62,755 bases of DNA, taken from contig MU129180.1 in the NCBI GenBank assembly GCA_014904985.1, positions 6,633 to 69,387 of the forward strand, in the 5' to 3' direction. How positions within the stretch are numbered: the first letter of the stretch is position 1; every line of letters starts with the position of its first letter. This stretch comes from Hydnum rufescens UP504 (lineage: Eukaryota; Basidiomycota; Agaricomycetes; Cantharellales; Hydnaceae). Under the pieces are notes generated by a model that saw only the letters and a program-made list of their open reading frames with translations, had not been told where the DNA came from and made no database searches. Both the position numbers and the translations under genes were made by a program. This document shows positions 1 through 9,959 of the stretch, piece after piece.

Positions 1-3000
1 AAAAAAAAGCCTAAATGCGGAAATTAAAATGAACTACATCCAAGAAAATTTTCCCCATCCAGCCCAATGGGGGCCCAGGACCAGGGGTGGTGCCTGGGAT
101 GGATGGATGGACCCCTAGGGACCCTGATACAGTGAAAAACCAGGCCCAGGGCCACTGGTTAGTGCCTGAAACAATGAGAACAGTAAAAACAGCACCGGAA
201 CCACCGGAAATTGCCGCAAAATAAGCGCTGGGCGGACATGTCTGAAATTTGGCACATGATTAGAGACTATTAGGACGCAAATCATATCAAAATTTCAGCC
301 CAATCCATGCATTACTTATGGAGATATGGGCCAAACAGTTTGGACATTAAAATTGATTTCCTCCCCTATAAAATAGCTGGGACTTGAAAATTTACACAGA
401 GTATGAAGTCATTATAAAGTAATCTATGTGCCAAAAATCAGCCCAATCCATGCACTTAAAGAGGGGGAACTGGGCAGGGAGGACCGGAACCACCGGAAGT
501 TGCCGGAAAATAAGCGCTGGGCGGACGTGTCTGAAATTGGCACCTGTTAGGAGGCCATTGGTACGCAAATCATATCAAAATTCCAGCCCAATCCATGCAT
601 TACTTATGGAGATATGGGCCAAACAAGTTTTGACATTGAAAATTGATTTACTCCCCCTACAGTCAAGATATGAACTTGAAATTTTACACAGAGTATAGTC
701 ATATAATGGACTAAATGTATGCCAAAAATCAGCCAGATCAGTTGAGTTTGAGACATTCAACTCCTTTGGCAGGCAGAAAAGAGGAACAACCCCACCATAA
801 ATGTGAATCACCCCACACTGGGCCCAAAATAGGTGGAATTGACCTGTAATATTATGATACAGACTATATCCAAAAATGGAATGAATTGGATGTGTGGAAG
901 TGGCTGAAATTGAGGGGAGGGGAAGGATAATCAAAAGTGAATTACACAAGATGTAGAGCAGGCATGGATCTGATATCAGGCCACTAGTGTAATATGTATA
1001 TGGGGAGCTCATATACCAAATATCAGCCTAACCAGACTCCATTTAGGCATTGCTCCACATCATCCCCCCTAACTCACAATTTCCTCCCCAGGGCCTTCCA
1101 TCCATACCATTACCCTGAAAAGTCACAGTTGGCTCATCCAAACACATTCATAACATCCCTCAAAATTTCAGATATCTTACTGCAATGTGAGACCTTGCAG
1201 AATATTTTCAAGTTTCACTGTAATACACCCTCCAGTGGGGGCACTTCCAGAGCTCCAATGACTCTTATTTTTTGTAGGCCACACCTGGTCACCATTTGAG
1301 GCCCAGGTGCAAAATTTCAGGCCATTCTAAGCACTTCTGGCATTGGTCACATGACCCAGATCTTCCCCTCCCCCTGCTTCACTCAGTGATCCAATTTGCA
1401 TGGACTTTGTGGCCATTTGTAGTAGTAGTGGGTGACACCCCATGATTCCAATTTGAAGACATTCCATGGAATATTTATTGAGTTATTCAAGAAACATTCC
1501 AGATCAATTCAATTTGAGGTCAGAACCACAGTATTTCCACTAAATACTGTAGTTCTGACCTCAAATTGAATTGATCTGGAATGTTTCTTGAATAACTCAA
1601 TAAATATTCCATGGAATGTCTTCAAATTGGAATCATGGGGTGTCACCCACTACTACTACAAATGGCCACAAAGTCCATGCAAATTGGATCACTGAGTGAA
1701 GCAGGGGGAGGGGAAGATCTGGGTCATGTGACCAATGCCAGAAGTGCTTAGAATGGCCTGAAATTTTGCACCTGGGCCTCAAATGGTGACCAGGTGTGGC
1801 CTACAAAAAATAAGAGTCATTGGAGCTCTGGAAGTGCCCCACTGGAGGGTGTATTACAGTGAAACTTGAAAATATTCTGCAAGGTCTCACATTGCAGTAA
1901 GATATCTGAAATTTTGAGGGATGTTATGAATGTGTTTGGATGAGCCAACTGTGACTTTTCAGGGTAATGGTATGGATGGAAGGCCCTGGGGAGGAAATTG
2001 TGAGTTAGGGGGGGATGATGTGGAGCAATGCCTAAATGGAGTCTGGTTAGGCTGATATTTGGTATATGAGCTCCCCATATACATATTACACTAGTGGCCT
2101 GATATCAGATCCATGCCTGCTCTACATCTTGTGTAATTCACTTTTGATTATCCTTCCCCTCCCCCTCAATTTCAGCCACTTCCACACATCCAATTCATTC
2201 CATTTTTGGATATAGTCTGTATCATAATATTACAGGTCAATTCCACCTATTTTGGGCCCAGTGTGGGGTGATTCACATTTATGGTGGGGTTGTTCCTCTT
2301 TTCTGCCTGCCAAAGGAGTTGAATGTCTCAAACTCAACTGATCTGGCTGATTTTTTGCATACATTTAGTCCATTATATGACTATACTCTGTGTAAAATTT
2401 CAAGTTCATATCTTGACTGTAGGGGGAGTAAATCAATTTTCAATGTCAAAACTTGTTTGGCCCATATCTCCATAAGTAATGCATGGATTGGGCTGGAATT
2501 TTGATATGATTTGCGTACCAATGGCCTCCTAACAGGTGCCACATTTCAGACATGTCCGCCCAGCGCTTAGTTTCCGGCATCTTCCGGTGTTCCGGTCCTC
2601 CCTGCCCAGTTCCCCCTCTTTAGGTTCATGTATTGGGCTGATTTTTGGCACATAGTTGCTTCATAGTGACCTCATACTATGTGTGAATTTTCAAGTCCCT
2701 AGCTATTTTATAGGGGGAGGAAATCAATTTTTAATGTCTAATCCTGTTTGGCCCATATCTCCATAAGTAATGCATGGATTGGGCTGAAATTTTGATATGA
2801 TTTGCATCCTAATAGTCTCTAATTATGTGCCAAATTTCAGACTTGTCTGCCCAGCGCTTATTTTGCGGCAATTTCCGGTGGTTCCGGTGCTGTTTTTACT
2901 GTTCTCATTGTTCAGGCACTAACCAGTGGCCCTGGGCCTGGTTTTTTCACTGTATCAGGGTCCCTAGGGGTCCATCCATCCATCCCAGGCACCACCCCCT

Positions 3001-3077
3001 GGTCCTGGGCCCCCATTGGGCTGGATGGGGAAATTTTTCTGGATGTAGTTCATCTAATTTCCGCATTTAGGCTTTTT
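1..3077. repeat. Giant palindrome, two 1.54-kb inverted arms
   Basis: Positions 1-1536 read as the reverse complement of 1542-3077, with only about 5 bases (1537-1541) between the arms. Position x pairs with about 3078-x along the whole length, up to the window edge, so the left arm probably continues outside. The inner 700 bp of each arm are almost identical. The outer parts carry scattered substitutions and 1-base indels, for example around 390-450 against 2630-2690. No convincing protein is encoded; the short open frames are not conserved-looking. It resembles a foldback-type non-autonomous element or two head-to-head copies of one repeat. The family recurs at 7994-8363. Confidence 0.9.
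190..770. repeat. Internal direct repeat of about 290 bp, two units
   Basis: Inside each palindrome arm a unit of about 290 bp occurs twice in direct orientation. In the left arm the units begin at the shared CGGAACCACCGGAA motif near 195 and 484. Both then contain AAGCGCTGGGCGGAC, a CAAATCATATCAAAATT stretch and GCATTACTTATGGAGATATG. The mirror copies in the right arm lie at about 2310-2600 and 2600-2890. Units differ by a few per cent, so the tandem duplication probably came before the inverted duplication. Confidence 0.75.
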
Positions 3078-3373
3078 TCAATAGGAATCAGTGTATTATG
3101 TAACTGGATACCATTTGGGAATCATTATATACATATTTTTAGTCACCCCAAACCCAGTATGGAAATTATCCTAAATAGGAAATGATTGGATGCAAATCCA
3201 TTAAGAACCCAACTGAGCCATTGGCTGATATTAAAATGCCTGGGGTTACCACAGCTGATGCAATAGCCAACCTGATGCATCAAAAATGCGGTAACGGTAA
3301 CTTACTGTAATCTTTGCAAAGCTCTTACGGTAACTTACTGTTTCCAATGCAAAAAGGCTACATCATCAGGTGG
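3005..3373. repeat. Palindrome-family end sequence, copy 1
   Basis: This 369-bp stretch runs from inside the right palindrome arm to just past it and is repeated with few differences at 7994-8363. It ends in CATCATCAGGTG, while the other copy ends in CAGCATCAGGTG; downstream sequence differs, so this looks like a true element end. The last 130 bp contain short internal repeats built from CTGATGCA and GGTAACTTACTG. No gene is visible. Confidence 0.8.
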
Positions 3374-3439
3374 CCCATCACTGCTCTCTTAAAGAAACAC
3401 ATTTACCCCCTATTTTTTCCACCACTAGAAAAGATCACT

Positions 3440-4345
3440 ATGAGCGACGAATTCAAGATTCGGGTTACGAAATTGGCAGTAGATGGTACGAACTGGGTCA
3501 CATACCGCGACCGGATTATGTGGCCCTTGATGCGAAAGGCTCCTTGAGCACCTTACAAGTGACGCGATTACGTCAGACTATAGCGCTGCTGGTACGGTTG
3601 ATGGACTTACACCGGAGGCTCGATGGAAGAAGGACGAGGCCATGGTTAAGCAACTTGTGGCCGGCTCAGTCCCCGATATGGTGTTCAGCCAGATTAAGGC
3701 TGGACTAAAAGCCAAGGAGGTCTGGGATCAGCTCCGGGCTTTATATGAAGGACGGTCGAAGTTAATTTTGGTCGACTTATGAAAGCGATTACAGAATACT
3801 CGCTGTGGTGCGGATGACGATGTCCATGCGCACTTCGACAAATTGTCCGATCTTAAAGAGCAGTTGGCAGCCATGGCGCCACTATTCTGGACGAAGAATA
3901 CAGAAACATTCTATTGGGATCACTCCCCGACTCATACGATAATACGATAAATTCGATTATGGCTGCCGCGGATCTCAGTGGCAAGTCTATTACGCTGACT
4001 CTGGTAATCCGCCTCGTGACAGATGAGTATGACCGGTGAACCCTGAAGAAGGGGAAGTCCAAATCAAATAACGACGAGGCCTTCCATGCCAACGGGCAAA
4101 GGAAGAGCAAGAAGGATGTCGAGTGCTTCAATTGCCACCGAAAGGGACACTTCAAAGTGGACTGTTGGGCAAAAGGGGGAGGAAAGGAAGGCCAGGGACC
4201 CCATGGATCGCCGAACTCTAGGATGGGTGCTAAGGAAAGCACCTCAGCAGCTGCACATGCTGACATTGAGGCATGGGCAACAATCGAGGCCGTCGGGCCA
4301 CAGCCAGATATTGCGGCAACAACGAACGAACGGACAAAATCCCCT
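3440..4345 (+). pseudogene. Copia-1 gag remnant (UBN2-like, CCHC knuckle)
   Basis: The start ATG at 3440 gives MSDEFKIRVTKLAVDGTNW, typical of the N-terminus of Copia Gag. A frameshift near 3540 moves the reading to another frame, where residues such as KAKEVWDQLRALYEGRS follow, as in UBN2-type Gag. A TGA at 3780-3782 stands where arginine is expected before the KRLQNTRC stretch. Further frameshifts follow before the zinc knuckle at about 4123-4164, CFNCHRKGHFKVDC, which keeps the C-x2-C-x4-H-x4-C spacing for binding genomic RNA in the virus-like particle. It is not translatable as one protein. Confidence 0.8.
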
Positions 4346-5650
4346 GCTTATGCCGAAATATACGATTCAGGGGCCACCTGACACATGTCTCTGTATAAGG
4401 AGCAATTCATTAATTACCATCCTATCGACCCTCACCCAATCCTTGCAGCTAATAACCGAGTATTCCATGCTATTGGTGCTGGCGACTTAAAGATTCAAGT
4501 GCCAAATGACAGGAAATTCACCCCAGTCATCTTGCATGATGCCCTCCATGCTCCAGAACTTGGATTAACAGTCATTTCAATAAACCGAATTATGAAAGCG
4601 GGTCACAAAGTCCTATTCGACGGAAACTCGTGCAAAATCAAAAACCTGAAAGGTGTCCTTATTGGATGCATCACTGGCGGCGATAATGGCTTATACAAAG
4701 TCGAACATGCTAATTCGGCAGCTACAATTGCATGCAAGACGGTGAAGCTCTCGGATCTTCACAGATGATTGGCCCATATTTCGGTCGATACAATACGCAC
4801 GCTTATCAAAAACAACGTTATCGAGGGCATCAACCTAATTGATGACATCAAGGATTTTTCCTGCAACTCCTGCAAGTATGCCAAGGCCACACGGAAGGCC
4901 ATCAAGAAAGAGTGGACAGCCCCACTCGCCTCCTCATTCGGCAAGGAAATTCACACAGACATTTGGGGGCCATCACCCCTAAATTCCTTAGGCGGGTGCT
5001 CATATTACATCACATTTACAGATGACGCCACGAGATATACAAAGCTTCGACTATTACGTACAAAGGACGAGGCACTTGATGCCTACAAAGACTTCACAGC
5101 TTGGGCGAAGACGCAGCACAGAGTCCAAATTAAACGGCTTCGATCTGACTGTGGAGGTGAATACACAAGTCATGCATTCACGAAGTTTCTAGGGGATCAG
5201 GGCACAGAGTGCCGATTAACCACCCATGATACTCCCCAGCACAACGGAGTTGCCGAATCACTGAATTGGCGGATTCTCAAACGAACTCGCACTATGTTAC
5301 ATCAATCCCAATTGGGGAAAAATCTCTGGGGCGAGGCTGTGAATTGGGCCATCTGGCTCAAAAACCGTACCTCTATGCATGTCTTAGGCCACATGATGCC
5401 ACTCAAACAGCTTATGAAGGAAAAGCCGAACCTCGTGAATATCCCTATTTGGGGCCAACGAGTCTGGGTTCACAACGACTCTGGATCGAAATTGGATGAA
5501 CGTGTGAATGAAGCCTTTTGGGTGGGCTATGATAACGACAGCCCACACACTCACAGAACTTACTGGAAGGGAAGGAACAAAATATCCGTCGAACGTAATG
5601 TAAAATTCACTACCTTGACAATTGACATTTCTGTCGATCCCCAGTTATGA
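4346..5650 (+). pseudogene. Copia-1 protease and integrase remnant
   Basis: The aspartic protease active site DSGAT is followed at once by TGA (4379-4381), then HMSLYKEQF in the same frame; Copia families usually have arginine or a similar residue here. The GAG-pre-integrase stretch reads LHR, TGA (4766-4768), LAHIS, where the family norm is HRRLxHIS. From 4769 a 293-residue open stretch holds the zinc-binding segment (CNSCKYAK) and an integrase core with catalytic aspartates in HTDIWGP and RSDCGGEY and glutamate in NGVAES. The next residues SLNW replace the usual RLNR, a sign of decay. The frame ends at 5650. Confidence 0.87.
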
Positions 5651-6820
5651 GCTCAAGGCCACGGATAGATCCCCTGCCGACCTCCAACAACTCTCCAGAT
5701 CCTGAAGACTCAGATGACGCCAAAACCCTAAATTCTAGGCCAACTACCCCCGCCGAACCCCCTCCTATGCCAAAACAGACCCACCCACTGAACCCGAACG
5801 ACGCTCCACACGTGTCCCCAAACCGTCTCAATATGTGCAATGCCTTGCACAGGGTGAAGGTACAGTTCATGGATACACACACAAATCTGACTCTCAGATC
5901 CCCGGTGTCAGGGGGAGCAGTGATAATATCGGCAAGAATTCAGCATCTCTCGTAAATGACGCCATATATCATATAGAATTTAATGACGCAGCTTTTGCGA
6001 CGATTCAAGATATCGACGGTGATCCAAAATCTCTGGAAGAGGTGAAGTCACGAACAGATTGGCCACAATGGAAAAAGGCTATCAATATCAAACTCAAAAC
6101 CATCAAAGACGCCGGAACTTGGGACAAAGTACCAAGGCCACCCGGCAAGAATATCATCGATTGCAAGCTCATATTCAAAATCAAACGAAAAGCTGATGGA
6201 ACCATTCTAAAGTACAAGGCACGTCTAGTTGCCTGTGGTTTCACACAGATTTATGGCATTGATTACTACGAAACATATTCCCCCGTCGTGCGACTCACAA
6301 GTTTTCAGATGATTATTGCATTTGCTGCCCGAAACAATTGGGATATCGACTCTTTCGATTTCAACGGCGCATACCTCAATGGTGAACTTGACGAGAATGA
6401 AGAAATTTATATGAATTTCCCCCCAAGTACAGACCCCAGGGGGAGAATACAATCCTACGCCTACGGAAGACTCTGTACGGTCTTAAGCAAGCTGGATGGT
6501 GATGGTATGACTCATTATCCCGCGCACTCAATAGTCTCGGTTTTAGCGCAAGCCATGCTGATCCCGGTGTGTTCCATACCCAGAAAGATGGGGAGGAATT
6601 AATTTTGGCAATCCATGTGGACAATTGCACGTTTACGGGCCCGTCGAGGGCATTGCTTGATGAATACAAGCAGAAAATCAATGAAAAGTACTTGATTACT
6701 GACTTAGGCCACTCCATTGGCTACTGGGCATTAAAATCGAGCGAGATCATGAACTACGGACAATCTGATTATCACAGACATCGTACATTGACTCGATTGT
6801 TTCGCGGTTCTCACTCAGCG
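5651..6820 (+). pseudogene. Copia-1 reverse transcriptase remnant
   Basis: The first 180 bp are a proline-rich linker. From about 5955 the RVT_2 domain is clear: DWPQWKKAIN, KARLVACGFTQ, ETYSPVVRLTS and DIDSFDFNGAYLNGELDE follow in order. Near 6440 frameshifts break the YGLKQ motif. The continuation at 6569-6720 carries HVDN where the catalytic motif is normally xVDD, so the second aspartate of the polymerase centre is changed. A further break lies near 6720. The product could not polymerise DNA. Confidence 0.85.
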
Positions 6821-6843
6821 ACTCGAAACCTATTAATACCCCA

Positions 6844-7576
6844 ATGGAACCCGGGGCCACACCCACTCGAGAGGATTCTGTGATGAATCCCACAGATATC
6901 GAACGAATGAAGCGGACCCCCTATCGCGAGGCCATAGGGAGCCTTATGTACGCATCTGTGGCCACGAGGCTGGACATTACTTTTGTGGTATCGATGCTAT
7001 CGCAGTTCCTTGACAGGCCGGGACCCACACACTGGGAGGCAGCAAAATGAGTTATACAGTACCTATCAACGATGAAGAGTCTTAGCCTGACATATGGGTT
7101 AAAACAACATGACCTACTCAGGTACATGGATGCGGATGGAGCAACGCAGGAGCACCGTTGTGCAATAACAGGATACACTTACCTGATAGACGGAGGAACC
7201 GTCTCCTGGAGCTCCCGAAAGCAGGAGCTGATCACACTCTTGATGGCCGAGGCAGAATATGTCGCCACAACTCAAGCTGCCAAGGAAGGCATTTGGCTAC
7301 GAGGCCTCATTGCCGAAATTTTCCATACTCAACTCAAAGCCACGACTCTATATTGCGATAATCAAGCCACATTAAAGCTTGCAATGGGCGATAATTACCA
7401 TGCCTGGACGAAACATATCAATATCTGTTTCATTTTATCCGCGAGACGATTAAAGACGGCATTTTCAATTTGGTCTACTGTCCCACAGAGACTATGACGG
7501 CCAACATTCTTACAAAATCCCTTGGGGCGACAAAATTGAATTTCCATGCCGAAGGACTCAGACTACATCGTGCTTG
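6844..7576 (+). pseudogene. Copia-1 RNase H remnant
   Basis: The linker PYREAIGSLMYASVATRLDI leads into HWEAAK, then TGA (7048-7050), then VIQYL; Copia elements have K-R-V at this point, so CGA to TGA is likely. The RNase H part at 7072-7430 contains ADGATQEHRCAITGY, SWSSRKQEL, AEAEYVATTQAAKE and YCDNQATLKLA, matching the Copia RNase H core. The final stretch is out of frame around 7430. A polypurine tract (GAGGGGGAG, 7576-7584) follows. Confidence 0.83.
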
Positions 7577-7584
7577 AGGGGGAG

Positions 7585-7993
7585 TGTTGGAGCGAGTGGA
7601 TACGGAAGCGACCGGGTACGATGTCGGAGACAAGCGCGACCCCTGTGAGGCTATGCCGACGACCTTGCCAATCGTCAATCCGCCAATCTAGCTAAAAACT
7701 GTAGCTGAGTTTCACCAGCGATCTTTTACCTCTTTGTTTTGCTGGCACCACTGGCAGTCGGACATTCTTTTTCTTTTCTCTAACCCATTTTCATGTGTCT
7801 TCTACCCTCCTGTAAATACTATAAAAAGTCGGGCTTAGGCCCTCTAAATGCTAAGGACTTCTCTGTGTGTGTTCTTCCTGCCACCTGCTTAATTCACCTG
7901 GGCGACTCGAGTCTCACTGATCCACCAAATTCGTCCTCACCCACTTAGTAATCAGGGGGAGTTGTTCTTGCGCGAATACCATAACTCTCACTA
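7585..7993 (+). repeat. Copia-1 3' LTR
   Basis: It starts with TGTTGGAG directly after the polypurine tract and runs to about 7990 (CTCTCA) or 7993, where the 369-bp flanking repeat begins. A TATA-like ACTATAAAAAG lies at about 7818. No matching 5' LTR is seen in the window, so the right boundary rests on the TG...CA rule and on where the neighbouring repeat starts. Confidence 0.65.
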
Positions 7994-8363
7994 CTGGGCC
8001 CCCATTGGGCTGGATGGGGAAAATTTTCTTGGATGTAGTTCATTTAATTTCCGCATTTAGGCTTTTTTTTCAATAGGAATCAGTGTATTATGTAACTGGA
8101 TACCATTTAGGAATCATTATATAATATTTTTAGCCCCCCCAACCCCAGTATGGATATTATCCTAAATAGGAAATGATTGGATGCAAATCCATTAAGAACC
8201 CAACTGAGCCATTGGCTGATATTAAAATGCCTGGGGGTTACCCCAGCTGATGCAACAGCTAACCTGATGCATCAAAAACGTGGTAACAGTAACTTACTGC
8301 AATTTTTGCAAAAAACTTGTGGTAAGTTACCATATCTGATGCAATAAGTCTACAGCATCAGGT
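7994..8363. repeat. Palindrome-family end sequence, copy 2
   Basis: This is a direct copy of 3005-3373 in the same orientation. Homology begins abruptly at CTGGGCCCCC right after the Copia-1 LTR and ends at CAGCATCAGGTG. Only the outer end of the palindrome family is present. A chance arrangement, a segmental duplication around Copia-1, or insertion plus truncation would all give this picture. Confidence 0.8.
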
Positions 8364-8478
8364 GCTCGAACTTCAAACATGCGCACCCCCACGGCCTCAA
8401 ACACATGCACCCGCTCTGCGGGTCTTGTGACCGCATACAAGCAAGGAATCCAGGAACCCGAGGAATGAGACCGGCAGT

Positions 8479-8511
8479 ACACCACATCCCAGCAGTGCTG
8501 GGGTGTGGTGT
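8479..8511 (+). other. Unit A exonic hairpin
   Basis: Arms 8479-8493 and 8497-8511 pair over 15 positions (ACACCACA, one T-G wobble, CCCAGC) around an AGT loop. The hairpin ends 4 bases before the candidate 5' splice site at 8516. Confidence 0.7.
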
Positions 8512-8515
8512 TAAG

Positions 8516-8612
8516 GTATGCACATTTTCCCTTATGCACAGGGGCAGCTTCATGCTGCCCCTTTTGCATGCCTTTAATTTTTTACTAATAATAAGTATTG
8601 TCTTCATTGTAG
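8516..8612 (+). other. Unit A intron-like segment with hairpin
   Basis: It begins AAG/GTATGC and ends CATTGTAG (97 bp), with an ACTAATAAT branch-like site at about 8584. The hairpin at 8541-8561 has eight perfect pairs (GGGGCAGC / GCTGCCCC) and a TTCAT loop, and outside it ATGCA / TGCAT can extend the stem. Confidence 0.55.
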
Positions 8613-8753
8613 GCCCGATCTCTACTACCCATGCAATTCCCCCCCAGTTCGAACAATGAGGACAATGTAATAGGTCATCCTGCTCAGGAATTCCAGGTCT
8701 CATGACCCCACACGACCGAAGATCAAAACTGCAAATGCGATAAACTATACACC

Positions 8754-8774
8754 CACCCCAGCATTGCTGGGGTG
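8754..8774 (+). other. Unit B exonic hairpin
   Basis: Nine perfect pairs (CACCCCAGC / GCTGGGGTG) around an ATT loop, 11 bases before the candidate 5' splice site at 8786. Confidence 0.65.
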
Positions 8775-8785
8775 TGGTACGTAAG

Positions 8786-8883
8786 GTAAGTCTAATCATT
8801 CTAGAGTGAAATGGGCCGCATTAGGCTGCCCATTTTGCCCCACTCTAAGGATTTACTAATCATAACAATCATTTTCATTACAG
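8786..8883 (+). other. Unit B intron-like segment with hairpin
   Basis: It begins AAG/GTAAGT and ends CATTACAG (98 bp), with ACTAATCAT upstream of the 3' site. Arms 8802-8808 / 8841-8847 (TAGAGTG / CACTCTA) and 8809-8816 / 8828-8835 (AAATGGGC / GCCCATTT) form one extended stem with a 5-base bulge. The primary sequence differs from unit A while the fold is kept. Confidence 0.55.
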
Positions 8884-8926
8884 GCTTGATCGCTAGTACC
8901 GAGGCACCTGGCCTCAAATGATCATG

Positions 8927-9063
8927 GCCCCTGGCCCCAAATGATTACAGCCCCTGCCTCCAATGATTGCAGCCCCTGCCCTGAACAATCGCAGCCCCCA
9001 CCTCAGACGATCACACCATCGGCCTGGAATGCACACAACCCCCCTGCCCTTGAATACACACAC
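8927..9063. repeat. 22-bp minisatellite in the exon-like part
   Basis: About six units of 22-23 bp, each starting GCCCC or a variant and holding an AATGATTRCA-like core. The 22-bp period is not a multiple of three and units carry stops in each frame, so it is unlikely to code. Confidence 0.7.
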
Positions 9064-9155
9064 TCCCCACCTCTAACAAGAACAACGCCATCATTACGGT
9101 TCCTATGACTGTGTACAAGCAAAGAAACCAAATGATGATCCCTCAGGGATACTAG

Positions 9156-9261
9156 GCAGTTATCCTTATTCTAGTGTCTTGTTTTGCGTGAAAGGGGCAG
9201 CGTTAAGCTGCTCTTTTCATGCTGCTTTAATTTTTGACTAATAATATGAATTTTATTATAG
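9156..9261 (+). other. Unit C intron-like segment with 16-bp hairpin
   Basis: The left boundary reads AG/GCAGTT where unit D has AG/GTAAGC, so the 5' site is either a GC-type site or lost. It ends TTATTATAG with GACTAATAAT upstream. The hairpin at 9186-9222 has 16 uninterrupted pairs including three G-T wobbles (GCGTGAAAGGGGCAGC arm) and a GTTAA loop, the best stem of the array. Confidence 0.5.
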
Positions 9262-9418
9262 GAACTATCGCTGAGGCCTCCTAATCCCGCGCCTCAAATG
9301 ATGATGACAACAATGGTTGACTGTCGACTATGATTGCATTGTCGTCATTATGGACAATCTCGGATCTTACAACCCAGAATGTCCAATCAACCTGAAGATC
9401 AAGCTGACTAGAAGGACC

Positions 9419-9445
9419 CCACACCCCAGCGTTGCTGGGGTGTGG
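9419..9445 (+). other. Unit D exonic hairpin
   Basis: Twelve perfect pairs (CCACACCCCAGC / GCTGGGGTGTGG) around a GTT loop, 7 bases before the candidate 5' splice site at 9453. Confidence 0.7.
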
Positions 9446-9452
9446 TCATAAG

Positions 9453-9540
9453 GTAAGCATGCTTATTCTACTGGATTTTGCGTGAAAGGGGCAGCTCTGA
9501 GCTGCCCTTTTTGATGTTCTACTAATAATTTTCATTATAG
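9453..9540 (+). other. Unit D intron-like segment with hairpin
   Basis: It begins AAG/GTAAGC and ends TTCATTATAG (88 bp), with TACTAATAAT upstream. The hairpin at 9485-9511 has 11 pairs (AAAGGGGCAGC arm) and a TCTGA loop. The stretch TTTTGCGTGAAAGGGGCAG is shared exactly with unit C. Confidence 0.55.
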
Positions 9541-9600
9541 AGTATTCCTGCATCCCACTCACACACCCGCGTCTCTAGAGCCAATGATGATGACAATTCT

Positions 9601-9959
9601 ATGGTTGTTGTTGTATATTTTGGAGTTTGCGAGGAGTAGAGTGGAAAGGGTGCTGGTTGCATTTTGTATCTAATACACAAATTAAATATACTGCCATCAT
9701 TGCAGATGTCCTTGTGGGCTTGTGGAGATATGGCAATGTAGAGCTGAAGAATGATGCAGAAATAGAGGATACTGTTGGGAGTGACTCCAGGGGATGGTTT
9801 GGGGTATATAGGAAACATCAGAGCTCAAAATATAAGTAATACAAGTTAACCTAGCTGACTAGTGCTTCTGGTTACTCTTGTTATATCAGCAGGCTCTGGG
9901 TTCAAATCTGACTGACTGAACATTGTAAGATGTTCTTTTATGGAGAAACCCGGGGCACT
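9601..9959. other. Intergenic, with a weak tRNA-like box B
   Basis: No gene is visible in 9601-9845. At 9846-9915 a TAGCTGACTAG stretch is followed 45 bases later by GGTTCAAATC, resembling pol III boxes A and B of a tRNA or tRNA-derived SINE. A proper T-stem and acceptor stem cannot be drawn, so it is at most a degenerate relic. Confidence 0.2.

Larger units (their letters stand above)
3374..7993 (+). mobile_element. Decayed Ty1/Copia retrotransposon (Copia-1)
   Basis: The domain order is Gag, CCHC knuckle, protease, integrase, reverse transcriptase, RNase H, polypurine tract, 3' LTR, which is the Copia order (integrase before RT). The frame is broken by several frameshifts and by in-frame TGA codons at 3780, 4379, 4766 and 7048. 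A 5' LTR matching the 3' LTR is not present: only about 65 bp separate the upstream repeat from the gag start. The element is therefore 5'-truncated and cannot be autonomous. It sits between two direct copies of a 369-bp repeat. Confidence 0.9.
8364..9600 (+). ncRNA. Tandem array of intron-like units with hairpins; candidate spliced non-coding RNA
   Basis: Four related units lie about 270, 370 and 300 bp apart. A full unit has an exonic hairpin with CCCAGC / GCTGGG arms, then an AAG-GTAWGY 5' splice-like site, an intron-like stretch of 88-106 bp holding a second hairpin (GGGGCAGC-type arms), an ACTAAT branch-like site and a YAG 3' site. The exon-like parts share pieces, such as CATACAAGCAAGGAA at 8434 against TGTACAAGCAAAGAA at 9113. 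A 22-bp minisatellite and stops in all frames argue against a protein. Only the sequence supports this; transcription is inference. An intron-hosted small RNA cluster is the favoured reading; a structured satellite is the alternative. Confidence 0.45.

Noticed and set aside
575..2504. Short open frames inside the palindrome
   Set aside because: They occur as mirror images on both arms, have no recognised motif and shift frame at the indels between the arms.
3005..8363. The 369-bp direct repeats as LTRs of Copia-1 (they run TG...CA)
   Set aside because: A separate TGTTGGAG LTR follows the polypurine tract, and the 369-bp sequence is part of the palindrome arm, which has no Copia content.
8479..9445. 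The regular hairpins as a CRISPR array or bacterial terminators
   Set aside because: Spacing is irregular, there are no uniform spacers, and the surrounding genome is clearly fungal.
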